64,000 bases of DNA from Amphibalanus amphitrite (Eukaryota; Arthropoda; Thecostraca; Balanomorpha; Balanidae): NCBI RefSeq assembly GCF_019059575.1, contig NW_024883432.1, forward strand, positions 22,501 to 86,500, given 5' to 3'. This document shows, piece after piece, positions 10,651 to 24,202 of the stretch. Numbering within the stretch: position 1 is the first letter of the stretch; each line of letters begins with the position of its first letter. The notes under the pieces are model-generated. The model did no database searches. It was given only the letters and a program-made list of their open reading frames with translations, and was not told where the DNA came from. Made by a program: the position numbers and the translations under genes.

Positions 10651-13600
10651 GTTGCCGGTTTCAGCTGTCCAGCCGGCGGCGCCTGACAGCATTCCAGTCG
10701 GTCCTACCAGCCGGCGCCGTACGTGATCTGACGCAGTAGACAGTGGCGCGCTGCTGAATCCCCAATGAGACGGCTCGCTGACCGAATCCCTTCGGCAAGC
10801 TGCACGGCCGCGCGCGCCCACTTTCACCCATGTCCGACGGCCCAGCAGGGCCTATACGGAAGGTCTGCTGCTGAGGTGTGTATGTCAGGAAAACAGACCC
10901 GGGATCGTAAAACGAAGAACGAGCTCGCACAGTTGTCCTTGCCTGGCAATGGCTTTGTTCCGCTCTGTGTTGTCAGCGGAGCCTCAGTGAATGACCGGCT
11001 CAAGGCAGTGATAACATTGAAGCTATATCATGGCGGCGCTCCTGGTTCAGTTGCCATAACCAGCTAGCTTCGGTACCTACTAGTCAGGCTGTTGTGACTA
11101 GGATTGTATTCAGCATTAATGAAAATGTTGAGTGAACGCTTATCGCGCCCAAAGTTGAGGTAAATCCCCACTAAGCGTATGCAAATGTGTCCATGGTCCA
11201 GGTACAAAGTGGTACTTTCCGGTTTATTTTACTAGTGCATGGCGTCGAGACAATGCCGGTCGACGCTCGAGGAAAACGTGCGTCCTTCCGTCGTCGTATA
11301 TTCTGACCTACTAACTAATTTACGGCTTCGATGCATTTGGCGAAAATGACTACGGCAATCTTAAATCCATGCGTGATATGACATGTCAATGATAAGTCAA
11401 TCATTATTTCATGCAAACTATCAAAGGTATGCGCGTTGCAGTTGGATACAAAATGTCACAAAAATCACTGTTCAATGCTCAGTGGGTCACATGATGCACA
11501 TAACCATGAGCAACTTGCACTCGCGTGATGATGAAGGATATATCGGTTCAAAACAGCGTTTCATGGGAGTCGTTCACATTTGTTCGATAGCAACTCGGGA
11601 GCGACTTTGCCGGACCAACGTCGGTGCTCTTCGGTTTTGTGACGTCACCCAACAGATAAGTGACGTCACTAGACGACCTGGTGACGTGCCGTGACCCGAG
11701 AGACGATGTCAGTGGCCTCGTCTGACCACATTCCAGCGTTCGCCGACCACTTTCGCGACAGACGGATGATACCGAGACACCTGATCGTAGGGACATCGGA
11801 TTCCAGAGCTGCCCCTCCCCATGACGAAATCCGACCCGACCGGCCCAGCCCGTCCCAACCACCCCACCCCAGCCTGATGTAGCCCAGAGCAGTCCAGTTT
11901 CGATACTACCCGACTGTCGTCGTTCATTGCCGCCCAACGGTGTTATCGCCAGCGCTGTCTCATCTTACAACGTCAGAGCCCTTCGTGAATAATTCACGGT
12001 TATGTTCTGCACCGGAGCACCGCAGAAGCAAGGTGTCGGCGCCCCGCTGAGCACGGGCACGAAATATGACGGGCCACTTTCCAATCGGAAATATGTAGAC
12101 TGCCGAAAACGGACCGTTGGAACGTCGTGTCACAAGGAACACATTGGGAGTATTTCGCTGGTGACGGGGAGGAATCGGAACAGCACCAACGGATGTCTTC
12201 GTACCGATAGATCAGTGTCTGCCTCTACTATTCAGTGATTGACGCGATACAGCCGTCCAACAACGAGCCCTAACCAGGCCGAGTTAGCGAGAGTCGAGAG
12301 AGGCGTCTCGAATCATTGCAGTCGCGGTTTGCAAACGGGGTGACAATACGGAGGAGTCTGAGAGGAATAGGAATGACGTTGATAGCATCGCGTCGCGCTT
12401 TTGTCGGCGGTGGTGAGGAGGGAAGGAGGGGGTTCATTTGGTCGGAGTCGGCCAACCACGCTTAGTTCAGGAGCCAGCGCCGCGTGAGGGAATGGAAGAG
12501 TTATTTGAGCGCAGCCCTATTCAGTCGGTGTCACATGGCTCCTCCGGCTGGTCGGTGCCCCCCAGACAAGGATTTATCCGGACTGCGGTGGTCTGGAAGG
12601 GCGCCTATCGCAGCCGTGTGGCCGACCAAGCCTCGAGGGAAGGAGCAGTGTCTTATACTCTAACGCACAATGTCCTTGTGTGCTTAGTTCGGTGCGTTCT
12701 CAATCTCATATCCTTTCTGATGTTTCTTATAATTCTGACAATCAAATGAGCTAAATGAGCGGATGCCATCGCAGAAGCACGAAAGGGAAACATTAAAAAA
12801 ATCGGATTAAAGACGCAAAATTAAAAGATCAAAATGCTTTGTTTTTGTCATTCCATTAGGTAGCATTCAAGCTTCCCTTACTATATCCTTATGACATTGT
12901 CTACTCTTTGCATCTTTTGAGTTCCTTCTAAAGTAGGTACGGCTGTTTCAACCTGTGATATTTATAAGTCCACCTGTAACGACTACAAGCGAAAATCATA
13001 TGAATCAACGATTCAAGCGCGATGCATGCTGGAAAGTGGAAACACACTAAGCTAAAACGAGAATGCTTAGCTGACCAATTTTGTCAGGACAGATTGCGGT
13101 AAACGTAGCATTTTCATCACTGTTTCCAGGGAGCGAACGTTTACTTTCTAAAGTCAGCAGTATATGCTGGCACGCGATAAAGGTCTTTTTGCCTTTTCAG
13201 GCAATGATCAGTGCTCAGTCACTCCGAACTATCAAATCACTATTAAATCACACATCACTTCAAAAACGCAGACGTCAGATTGGAATGAACACTTCTACGC
13301 ACTGCTGATCCCCTTTCGTCTAAAGAACTTCAAGGTGGCTGACAAGAGAGATAGTCAATTGCCGAGCCATAATATTGAATGTGCTGTACTGAAGACGTGC
13401 CAACTTTTCAAGCATTCGTATGAAGACACAGATTGCAATCGTTAAACACAACGATCTTTAGCTAAACTACTCAAGACATTACCGTTGATTTCATTGAACA
13501 GTAGAAACCTAAAACAAACCTGAATTCTCGGAACATGAATTCCGACATTTATTCCTTACGGTGACAGAATTGCATTCAGCTTCAGGACTTGGCCGTCGGC

Positions 13601-15715
13601 CAAATTGGGTCACAAGCAGCTGGTGATAGACGTTCTTCATTATCGGGGCTGTTGACCGCTACACTGATGGACTGCGTGACTGTGGACACTGATTCCGAAA
13701 GCGATAAATCAACGGTCATGTCTGAACAATTGGTAACACTTGTAATATAGAACACTAACCCCACGATACGCGCCGTGCTTTGGCTATACACGACGTCTGC
13801 CGCGGGACACGCAATAGCGGATTTTTCAATAGTTTGTTCGTGCTTCACTTCCGAAGACCTTGCCGGCCGGCTGGTGTGAGCTGAGAATGACACGCAAGGC
13901 ACTGCCTGTGCCTACGTCATGAACGGAACCGCATAAAACTGCGCAACGGAACGCAAACCAACTGCCAAAGTATTCCACACAGGTAAACGCAACCACGTTT
14001 TGATGAACCACTGGAAACGGTGTGGATATGGAAAAAAGTTTTCAGAGGCGAGCGGTGAACGCGGTGTCCTACTTGGTCTTCTGAAGGCGCAGACAAGCGG
14101 CAAATTAGTCAACTGTGCTACCGATATGGAGCGAGACATTTCTCACTGACGGTCAGACAATCGTATCTCGGGACACCTCTCCATGCGCGGGTCACGAGCT
14201 CGCGGCGTTCCAAGCCGCCGCGCGGTGACTTCTAACGCACTCCTCTGCCTAAGTTGGACGAAGACGGAGAGCCGGGAGGGACCACCGCCGCGAAGGAACA
14301 ATAGCTACTCAGAGACCAGTAGACCGCCGCCGTTTTTCTGTCGCGGTGGAAAGCACGGAGCCGTGGCATCACACGGTTCCAAGCGGGGCCAGTCATGTCG
14401 CGCTGTGAGACAGAGAGAGGGTTCCCCAGGCTGAGGCGCGGTGAAAACGGCGAGTACCCAGTGCGAACATTCAGTCTCTGGCCTTGCATTGTAATGGATT
14501 CGCTGAATTTGTTTACTGTGGAGGAAATTCGATCTTCTGAAGTCTTAGTTCAGTTGCATTACGACGAGGATAATGTGTGTGCTTTAGTATCCGCCTCGTG
14601 TATTTTTGACACAATTCATATACTCATGGGTAAGCTAGCCAACGATGAAAGTGCGCCTCAAGAAAAGGAACATTATCAAGGCTGTCCTCGATCAAACATA
14701 TAGGTGCAAAATCGCGGATGCTGAGACACAGGTGTGAAGCCTTTTGTTATTGGCGTGTTTTTTTTTTTTAATTACCGGAACTTTTTGGATTTCTACCTCA
14801 TCTAAAGCATTCACACTCAGATGTAACGCAAAGCTTTGAGGCTTTTTTAAATCTTACCAATTTGTTTTCAGGGTGCTGCTCCATTTACACGAAATATGAG
14901 ATGAAATGGAAGTTTTCCACATAAGAACATATGATCCTGATCGTGAGAGTATAAGGTAACTTGAAAACACAAAACATAGATATAAAGTTCTACTCTCAAA
15001 TGTCAGACTAAATCCTTGGACGAAATAACATTGAGTCATTCCCATAGAATCATAGCAGCAGTTAAAAGTAAAAATAACAACTGGGGATCACTTACATTTT
15101 GACATTGGGTCTGGGACCCAGAAATATGGAAACAATGACGTCTTTCTCCATGAACTGAACACGACACGTTATCAGTTAGGTCCGGCTTCACGGAACAGAA
15201 AAAGACGCCCTTTGCTTGGAACGTTTCCTCTCTATGCGACAGTCTGGAGCTTTGGTGTGTCATTGAGTAAGCCATTACCAAACTATTCCTTATCCATATG
15301 TCATTACGTGCTCATTACGGTACGATGTGCTCTGCACCTGTGTAAATTTCTTAATGCGGTTACCGAAAAATTACAGCGGCACTGCATTTTCCCTCATGAC
15401 GGAAAATGCATCGGCGCTGGCGTCACCACATTGCTCCAAGAACTAAAGCGTACATCTCAGCAGTATTTATAGGGCTTCTTGAGACATTGGTTAACAAAGA
15501 GTAACTTGGGCTAGCACGGGGCTGGAATGCCCTATTAAGGTTGCCGATATAACATGCAAAACAAATTTATAACGTGATAGTTCAAGCACGTCACCAGAAA
15601 CGAAGTTATTCCTTCATGCAAATCGGTGTAAAATCATGTTGTCAAAAGGACACTGATGAAAGAGAAACGCATTCGCTACCAATTCGCTACCATTCGCTTT
15701 TTCACTTTCTCGTAT

Positions 15716-15846
15716 AATTCGTATTCGTTTCGGGCTACACTGAGGTAAAAAATTGTTAATTTTTTACAAACAATTTACAGATACAAACAATTACAAACAC
15801 ATACAAACAATTTTTACCTCAGTGTAGCCCGAAACGAATACGAATT
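15716..15846. repeat. Perfect 36-bp inverted repeat (mini foldback element)
   Basis: The arms at 15716-15751 and 15811-15846 are exact reverse complements (AATTCGTATTCGTTTCGGGC onward) and enclose a 59-bp AT-rich spacer containing repeated ACAAACAATT. The size suggests a very small foldback MITE or a recent palindromic insertion. No target duplication is certain. Confidence 0.75.
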
Positions 15847-16154
15847 ACTATCATTTACCTGAGGAAGATTAGAAATGACACTTCGTCGAGCATGTTATAA
15901 CTTACAACACCATGTGACTCGTCAACTGCCATTATTTGTGTTTATCATCGAGCTCAGAGGCGATGCATCTCGGGGCGCACAATAGCAGTCAAATCGATAG
16001 GACATTATAAAGATGCATTATGCGTGTAATCAACATACATGTACGTGTCGTAACGGGGACCGGGGTGTTGCAAAGGAATTCACACAAAATGCAGGATTCG
16101 ATAGCTCTAGCCACTAGGATCAGGCCATACATCGATATGTAAATGCATACATAT

Positions 16155-18079
16155 TAGGGTGGTCCTTATTTTCGAAAATCGTATTTGGATATCTTGCGCC
16201 CCTTCAATCGGTGCCGTTTAACGAAAAAACATGTCTGTCAAAATTTCAGATCCCTACTTCATTATTTACTGGTAGCTCAACACTCGTTCGTTCGTTCGTC
16301 CATGTTGGCTCAATGTCCGTTTCGTCGATCAATGTTCGTTCCCTCTTCCTCAGGTGTAACGATTGTCTACGACGCAAACTTCTTGGTACATGGTGTCCCC
16401 CAGTGATGAACCCCTTGGCTCCAAGTTCCCAGTAGCGGCGGAACACCTTCAATTAGGGGGGGGGGGCACTGCCGACTTTTGGTCCCATTCTTTCCCTGCA
16501 ACGCCCATAGGGCTAATGTTAAAATGACAAAATTAAAGGGGGTACGGTGCTCCGGTGCACCCCCCCTCCCCCCCACCGCCTATGCAATCTCCCATCCCGC
16601 GGCCAATCTCTCGCCTACTTCCTCCACCGCCACCACATCCTCTAGGAAACGGTCCGGGAAGCGGCCAACCGGACGTTAGAGAAAGTAGAGGAGTTCTGGG
16701 CCAGGGCTAGGATTCCCACTCAGCACAAGGGGTGAGCGTTCAAAATAGCGCCTTCCTTCTCGCCCAACGTGAGCCAGGGAGACGGGATAGAATGACAGAG
16801 GCAGGCATGGCGCTCCATTCCCAAGAAAAGAGGAAGAGGAGGAGGGATGACGCCGAAGAGAGGAAGAGGAGCAAGGCGTCGGAGTAGGCGCGGGCGGCAG
16901 CCGACCAAGTGGAGCTGGAAAGCATAACCTCGAGTAGCTCCGAATCGTCACCACTTCGCGGAGCCGTGAGACCTGGCCCCAGCATGGGTACAGCCACTCT
17001 GTCATCCCGAAAGCGTGGTCGAACCACGGCCATCACGCCGCAACTTTCCGCTTACGTCTAACGTCTGACGTGTGTCTGTGTGTGGGTGGGGGTGGGGGGG
17101 GGGGGGGGTCGGTTGGACCCCTCTGCCGTTTGGCTCCAGATCGCGCTAGAGCTTTGCGCAAAAAAAAAAGGAGCGTGTTGCCCGTGACGAGAGGAAGCCG
17201 ATGATATCCAATTTAAGGTCCTAGGTCATTGGTTGACCTTCCCGGTCAGGTCAATGACCCAATGGTCAGGAAAATCGGGACCTACAAGAGCTTCGTAAAG
17301 CGAAGCTATCATGTTTTTTGGGGTGCTGATCACGAATTTCATGCTAGTTTTGATCACATATGATGTCTTCATGCATTTAGACCAGGTCGGGTCAGGTCAG
17401 GTCAGGTCAACCATTAGGCGTCCTGCCGGCTACCCATAGTAGGTCTCAACTACCACTGATCGCGTCGTAACACGTTACAAAGGCACTAAAACTACTTCGT
17501 AAATGTTCAAATGGATGCTAAATTCGAAATCAGCCCGAAAAACTGCCCTAGAAACATGTATAACTCGGAAAAGTGACACGAGGTCATCATAGGTCAATGA
17601 CCTGACCTGACGTTCAGGTGACCTTGACACCCACCGTAATGCATGGGACGAACATCATTTCACATGTTTGGACGTTTATAATCGCAAAAAGACTAGAAAC
17701 GCGCGGATAATGAGAGCTGACAAACGCTGAATCGCGACTCCGGCCAAACATGGTCTCGAAAGATAGGTCACAGGTCAAAGGTCATTTGGGTCAGGGTCAT
17801 GAAATTTTCAGAGTAGGTATAAAATTAATCAACTCGAGGGCACTGAAAGTTTCGTCGCGATCGACCGCTTTTTCCGTGAGTTATTCGCGAAAACCCATGG
17901 GGGTCCATCCGACCCCCTACACATACGAGGGTTAATATGCATTGAGCCACCAAAAAGCATCCGCCGATTTCGCTCTTTTTGCTCTTTTTCCACGTTTCTA
18001 GACGAATGGCATCATTTCAGGGGGCGCAGGCGCGAAAAAATACAAATTAAAATTTTGTATGGAAATAAGGACCACCCTA
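16155..18079. mobile_element. hAT-type non-autonomous element with an inner piggyBac-like insertion
   Basis: Terminal inverted repeats TAGGGTGGTCCTTATTT are identical for 17 bp at both ends. They are flanked by a perfect 8-bp direct duplication, ATACATAT (16147-16154 and 18080-18087). The 8-bp duplication and TAGGG-type ends place it in the hAT superfamily. The family A copy at 17062-17931 is nested inside, so the hAT element was there first. The segment 16600-17040 gives a broken frame with a LEKVEEFWARARIPT-like stretch, which may be a remnant of a protein carried by the parent element. No intact transposase remains. Confidence 0.85.
17062..17931 (-). mobile_element. Non-autonomous piggyBac-like element, family A, copy 3 (inside the hAT element)
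   Basis: This is a reverse-oriented family A copy. The original left end at 17927-17931 (CCCTC when read on the minus strand) is followed by TTAA at 17932-17935. The opposite end is degraded (CTAA then CGTCTGACG at 17058-17070, next to a long G run at 17089-17108). It contains the usual GGTCAGGTCAGGTCAGGTCA run (17391-17410) and the TGACCTGTGACC block. Confidence 0.75.
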
Positions 18080-18410
18080 ATACATATTCATTCATTCAAG
18101 TGTTTTATGAACATATCGACCCGGATCAAGAAAACAGCATACTGATGGACTGAAATGCTACCAGTGGCTGTTTGTTGTGGTGAACAATTTCTGCACTAAT
18201 GAGTAGGCAAACAAGCAAGTCTGTTGGAATTGAATTATAATTACATTACATAAGGCACACGCTAATTTCATGTCAGCTACATATAACGAATCCGTTACAA
18301 TTAGGCTATGCTGAGTTTTCCGTACTTTGTAAATTTCCATGATGAATGATATGTTAGTATACCGCACGGTTTCCTTGCCTGCATGGTTTTGGTAAAACGA
18401 ACAAACAAAT

Positions 18411-18550
18411 TCTTATCAACTTCTACTGTACTTAGGTTGCTGCTCCTTTGCAGCACAAAGGTAGAGATATGTAGGTAGATTCTTATCAACTTCTACTGTA
18501 CTTAGGTTGCTGCTCCTTTGCAGCACAAAGGTAGAGATATGTAGGTAGAT
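18411..18550. repeat. Perfect 70-bp tandem duplication
   Basis: Bases 18411-18480 are repeated without change at 18481-18550; each copy starts TCTTATCAAC and ends GTAGGTAGAT. The perfect identity means a very recent duplication or an assembly slip. No gene is involved. Confidence 0.9.
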
Positions 18551-19353
18551 AGGTATAATGGGCTTCAATAAGATTACGTAATAAACAATAAACTAACCAG
18601 AATCTCTTTACATGGTGATAGTGGAGAGATAAAGATATGATGGTTTTCTATAACATTTTGTTAGAAGATCACGAGCGGAAGACTGCAAAGCAGTGTCAAG
18701 TGTCATCAACTGTCGAATAAATGCCAGGCCATTTATAACTCCGGCAAAGCTTCCATTCAAACCAGCCAACTACTACCAGGCATCCTGTGCTTGGTGGTTG
18801 AACAAACGTCAGGGTTGAACAACTCCGGCCATAGAGGAAGACAAACTCTATCGTCCAAAGCGGGAGATAAACTCCGTTTCTCCTAACAGGGAGACAAAAA
18901 CGCTCCGACGTCTTGACCCTACCGAAGAAATGGATGAGACAAATCGCGATCTGCCGAACACCTATAAACTGACCAGGTAGGATGGACAACTGGACACCAC
19001 ACGTGTGTGCCTTCCAACCCGTTACCGCTGAGCCGCCGGTGCAGCGGCCGGCCGCCGGTTTTCTCCACCCGTCCCGACCCGCCGCGGCCCGCCGTAGAGC
19101 CGAGCCGGCGAGTGGACCAGCCGTCGAGAGGGCCGGCCGCGCTGCTGACCTGACCGGGCCAGGTTTCACCGATGCAACGCGGAGCGACGACGGCGGCCGG
19201 CGAGTGGCAAACGTGAACGCGCGCTCGAACGCAGAGGAGGTGCCCGGCTGCGCTCCCTGACGAGCCCGACACACAGTGTGGCCAGTGAGAGTGCTGTGCG
19301 GAGGAGCAGCCGACTTTGGAGGTGCCGTGTGGCACCGATGCGACACCGCTAAC

Positions 19354-19374
19354 ATGAGGATGCTTCGATTTGTG
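19354..19374 (+). CDS. Probable exon 1 of the Pro-rich secreted giant (MRMLRFV)
   Basis: The sequence ATG AGG ATG CTT CGA TTT GTG is followed by a donor, GTCAGT. Joined in phase 0 to the acceptor at 24203 it reads MRMLRFV-IYGALALAVADHAAA, which has the basic start, hydrophobic core and small residues of a signal peptide. The segment just upstream (about 18990-19340) is GC-rich and CpG-rich, as expected for a 5' leader or promoter. The C at donor position +3 is not optimal, and no TATA box sits at the right distance, so another exon 1 cannot be excluded. The choice rests on frame, phase and signal-peptide fit. Confidence 0.55.
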
Positions 19375-22300
19375 GTCAGTACCGAAATCTCGCCTATGGT
19401 GTGGTTTGGGAGCACGTGGGTCTTGTGTTTTTCCCTGCTCAGTGTGACATCTTCACCAGAATTACGCATTATGCAACAGCGGTGCCACTGGAGACGGCTG
19501 AGCTCAACGCTATCACTGAGGAAACCAGTTCACCCGAGTGTCCTTGAGTGTAGCGGGGTTTCCCGTCTTACGTCGTCGGCAGGATGGAGTGGCGTTGCCA
19601 GTGACATTGAGATATAGCTCCACATACAAACACCCCTCCCTCTCCTGAGCGCCAAGGGAGTGAGTTATCGACCGAACTTCCTTCCCGGTACACAGAATGT
19701 ATTCAGTATGTAAATGAGGACGATTCACTGGTCAGTTAAATTACCGAGAGGATGTCGCGTGCCACAGCTCACTCTTCCACCGAAAGCCAATGTTTAGTCG
19801 ATGAATACAACCCTACTGGTCTGAGGAACCCGCAAACGGTCGCAATTTACAGGACAAAGCCACTACGGACAATTGGTCAGGTCGGAAACTCAATGCACAG
19901 TTGCACAGCCGTCCGTATCCGCAATGTTCGAAAGAATCGCGTGTCAGCCTGCATCTTTCTAGCGGCATTTTTGCCGTTAAATTGATGCGGAAAGGCTGAA
20001 CGAAAGACCCTCACTGCGGGTCCCTAATTAGGCTTTCTACTTTAACTGATGATTGCTCTTTGCCTCGTACAGCTTGGTCGTGACCGTCCAATCCATAAAC
20101 ATTGGCACCACTAAAGGTATTGAGCCGTGTCATGAAAAGGCTATTGAAAAGGTTCATTATCCAGTAATTGAGGATCGGTGCATTTAATTATACCATGGCC
20201 ATGAATTGATTAGTAAATGAGAATGCATTGCGTAGAGTTTTCTCTTCTAGAATCACTTTGAGGGAACAATAGCGTTGGAATTAAGCCCATTTTACGATCA
20301 TCTGTTTAAAAGGACGACGTTAGTGATAGTGGCACAAGACCATTGACTTCACAAACTTTATCGCAGAGTCCAGATAATCTGGCATTTAAAAAAAAAATTC
20401 ATTGCGGATAAGCTCAGTGCGGGACATTGCACAATAGATACACAACTAGTCCATTAGTCCCGAGTTGTTCAGTCAGACGTTCCGAATGACACAAGCCGGC
20501 TTCGAAACTAAATCTTGAGGAAACCCTAGCGTGGGCCATCCTTTTCCTTAACCACGCTCTCAGAGACATGTTTGAACGTTGAACCACTGAAAATGCGACA
20601 TTGGCGAACTGAAGCGAAGGCGACCAATTTGTACTATGAAGTCATTATTTCAAGGGTAATTATGGCCGCAGGATAACAGAGTTTAAACATCCTAACTAAT
20701 TGAAGATCCCTGAAAAAATTGTCTGGAATATTGTTCGGGAGTTAGTACGCAGCGAACGACAATGTTCATAGTTCCTACCTAAACAGGCAAACCAAACACG
20801 CAACTGTTTGATCTGCGACAGTGACTGGATTGTAGCGTTTGATACAGTTGGAGCTCGTCCGTACATGGGTTGCCATACATGCACGCAGGATGTGTTCTCT
20901 CTCGATCCCCACGATGCAAATTGCAAACCATTTTTGTTACATCTCTGAATGGGACACTGATTTTGCTTGTCTGCGGCACAAAATCCTGGGAAGTCCGTAT
21001 GTAAAACCACCTCAGCTTCTACTCAGCGATCCACTCACATTTAAATGTGAATACGAGCCCGGCCGTCCGGTGGTTTCGGCGTTTCGTTTGAAACCAGCCC
21101 GCCATCGCGCCCGGGGCACCACAGAAAAGCGCTGACCAAATGTAGAAATGCCCCTGATCGAGCTGGTCAAATGAGGCCGTATTCAGAATCCCGGTTAGAC
21201 CGAAATTGTCCACCATGGTGGTGCGACATAAAATCGAAATTGTCCCGAGAAACCGGCTACCGTTTGCTCCAGATTGAGGGTATTTCAAAGAAAACCTTCC
21301 GATGAGGATATTGACTATATAGTAGAGCTTAAAAATGTCTGGATAAAAGATAGCCACACCTTTCAACGCTCGCATTGTTCGTGAAAGAAAATGAACATAC
21401 GCAGGCATTCTTATTGACTTGTTCTGATGGTGGCAAAAGCTTATAGCCTTCTGGCGGTCAAAGAAAAATGCGAATACAGAATCAGCAGTTTACAGCTAGT
21501 CCAAACATATTTGAACATTTATGTTACCTCCCTTCATAAACATCACATAATGCACCGCTCCGCCGTCACTCATTCAGCCTGGCTTCCTTCCAAGCAAGAC
21601 CACGATGATCAGGTTTCTCTCACCCTAAAGTCATGCTCGGTATGCACGACCTCTGTAACCTGCCGCGGGCAGGTGCCGGACTGAGTAAACTATCGGCCCA
21701 TTTTTGGCCGTTGACAGCCCATCATTGCACCCATAAAAAGGTCGTAAAGGGGCGACCATTGAAAACCCACGGAAGAGATCATACCCTAACGTTCAATTTA
21801 GCGCGGTCGGCTGTTGCATGCCTGCATGACTGAAGGTATTGCGCTGAGGTTTGGTTAATGTCGAGAACGTTTCACCCGTTCCGTTGGGCTGTCATCAGCC
21901 ACGGTAGCGAGCATCGGTGAGTGTCCAAGAGTGTCCACGAGTGCACTCATGAGTGCCCATGAGTATCATGAGCGGAAATGCCTTCACGAGCACACTGTCC
22001 CTCCTAAAAGCAGACGCCTGTTTACTGATCGTGCTGATAGTGGTTTCACGCTTGCACAAGAGAGCTGACGTAGCCTCTGATTTGTCGATATAGGCTAAAG
22101 GTCTTATTGGCGAATTTCTTAAATGTGTTATTTATTCGTTTGTTTACCTGCCACCTCAGCTATCACAACGAGCCCAACCAACCGGAGCTCAGCCACAACA
22201 GAAATCAGTGACGAGACAGTCTCGGGACTGAAGCCAAGAGTGTGGATGGGGCCAAACCAGTGGGGCCGGTGCATGGCTGACCTGACCCACTTGCCAGCCC

Positions 22301-24202
22301 CGTGCAGTCACGTGACACGTGCTCAGCTGAGCAGAACATCAGTCGAAGCTGCGGGCTGGTGGCGCCGGCGGACCGGTCTTATAGTGAAACCAGTCGGCCC
22401 TCAGCCAGCGCAACATGTCACCGGTCGCGACACCGCACCGCGTAGTATCGGTGTCGTCGCGTTTGTAACAACGGCCCAGTATTCGCTGGGGTCGGGCGGT
22501 AGGCATTCATCATAACCGCCAATCATAAACTCAGTTCGACGGGTTGATTACAATGACCCTCCGATATCGAAGGCACGATCAGAGATGAAAAGGAGCGTGA
22601 TTTGGGCGCAGTCTCACACTTTCGCTCACGTTCTGGTCCGAGATGCTATCGTGATGAGCGTCGGTTATCCTGTTCAGGGGTCGGTTTCACTGACGCTTTA
22701 GTCGTCGCACGCAGACGCTGAGAAACAGGTTTACAGAAAATGCCACGTTTGGAGAAAAGTGACACTCTCTCCCGGTTTTCGACAGAGACTGGGTGCGATA
22801 ATGCGTCTGTGTGGATTACAGCTAAAATGGTACAAAATAAGCCACTGTTGGTAAACAGCCTGTCAGAACTATCGAGAGAGCCAATGAAATACGCCGCATT
22901 AATGTCGCTATTGAACCACGGATCGGTCCGTTTATTTAATAAACTATTCGGCTGAAAGCATTGTCGTTACCAAGCTATAACGGATATTACATCGTTATTT
23001 ACGTCAATGTGGGATTATATGGGACAGTTCAACAGATGATATTGCCATTTTGATGGGAAATTAACTCGAAAATTGCTTAGTGGGTCGCTCAGGCCATGTT
23101 ACACACATGAGTTCTAACAGCTCTTCGGACATTATTCAGCTATAATGACCAACTAAAGACATAATTCATATTATCATCGTCTTCAGCATAATCACTGGCA
23201 GATGCTCGCTGTGCTCATCTGGACAAGATTGCCGAACAGACCAGCTGGCTGATATATTGCCATAATAACCATGTTGACCAACATACAGCTGACCAGTAAT
23301 CAGTCACATACACAGCTTGAAAATCCCAACGATTTAGACACGGACGGTCGTGGTGACTTCACCCAGATATGTCATTGCATCTTTGCACGCAACTCATACC
23401 AAACTTGGCACAGACCCGTGCCTAGTTACATAGGTAACCTAGTCTCCAAGGCTTCACTAAAAACTTTACGGGAACATGTGTCTGCGATGCTGAACAACGC
23501 ACATTACGAATTACGATGCTAGGTCGAACGTGTTGCCCCGATCACCCTTTCCATTTACTAAACAAGCGACTCCACTCACATGAGTAGGCCACATTTTGGC
23601 TTGGTTTCCCTATATTCACATCGCTCCGTAAATAAAGATCCCAATTGAAACGGTACAATAGCACAATTTAACAGAACAAGTTGTGGACCTGGATGTCACA
23701 GGGAAAGGACGAAGTGACGTAGCGAAATACGTGTTTTGTGCCAACAGGATAAGCGAGTAGCACCTTTTCCTCGTATGGATTAAAATCGATGGGTAGAAAA
23801 ACATAATTGTTTCAACTGATAACGAGTCTGGAATGACGTAGTTATGCCATTTATTAGGCGAACCAAACGACCCATCCTGGAGCAGTAGGGATAAGAACTT
23901 CACGAGGGTCACAGGAAAGGGAACACCGCCGATCGTCTATCTTCGAAATGTCGAACTGAATGAGTTTTCCGATAGAATAATGGTATGATCACCGAGAGCG
24001 GCGAAACGCGCTATTGCCTCACGATATGCATCTTGCATATTGTATAGGATTTGTATTAATGCATTACCCAATATCAAGCATAAGTATTTGTTGTATAACA
24101 ATAAGCCTCTAAAATGAGTGACAACCGTCGTGCTGCAACAATCTCATTGACCAGGAAAGCACAAAAAACAGAGCCCTAACAGAGCCCTCTTTCTGTCTGC
24201 AG
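19375..24202 (+). other. Intron 1 of the Pro-rich secreted protein gene
   Basis: Length is 4,828 bp in phase 0, between GTCAGT at 19375 and the acceptor CCCTCTTTCTGTCTGCAG ending at 24202. No transposon ends are recognisable inside. Short frames (for example 21019-21408 minus, 22123-22515 plus) have no recognisable homology. Confidence 0.5.

Larger units (their letters stand above)
9698..16146. other. Intergenic region without a supported gene
   Basis: This lies between the two divergent secreted-protein genes. It contains the minisatellite at about 10225-10650 and the perfect hairpin at 15716-15846. The remaining short frames (for example 11548-11937 minus, 13582-13902 minus, 14183-14703 plus) show no protein family, no splice context and no codon pattern that I can support. 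Confidence 0.45.

Noticed and set aside
21019-21408. 129-codon minus-strand frame
   Set aside because: No recognisable domain, start context or splice partner; it lies inside the proposed intron of the Pro-rich gene.
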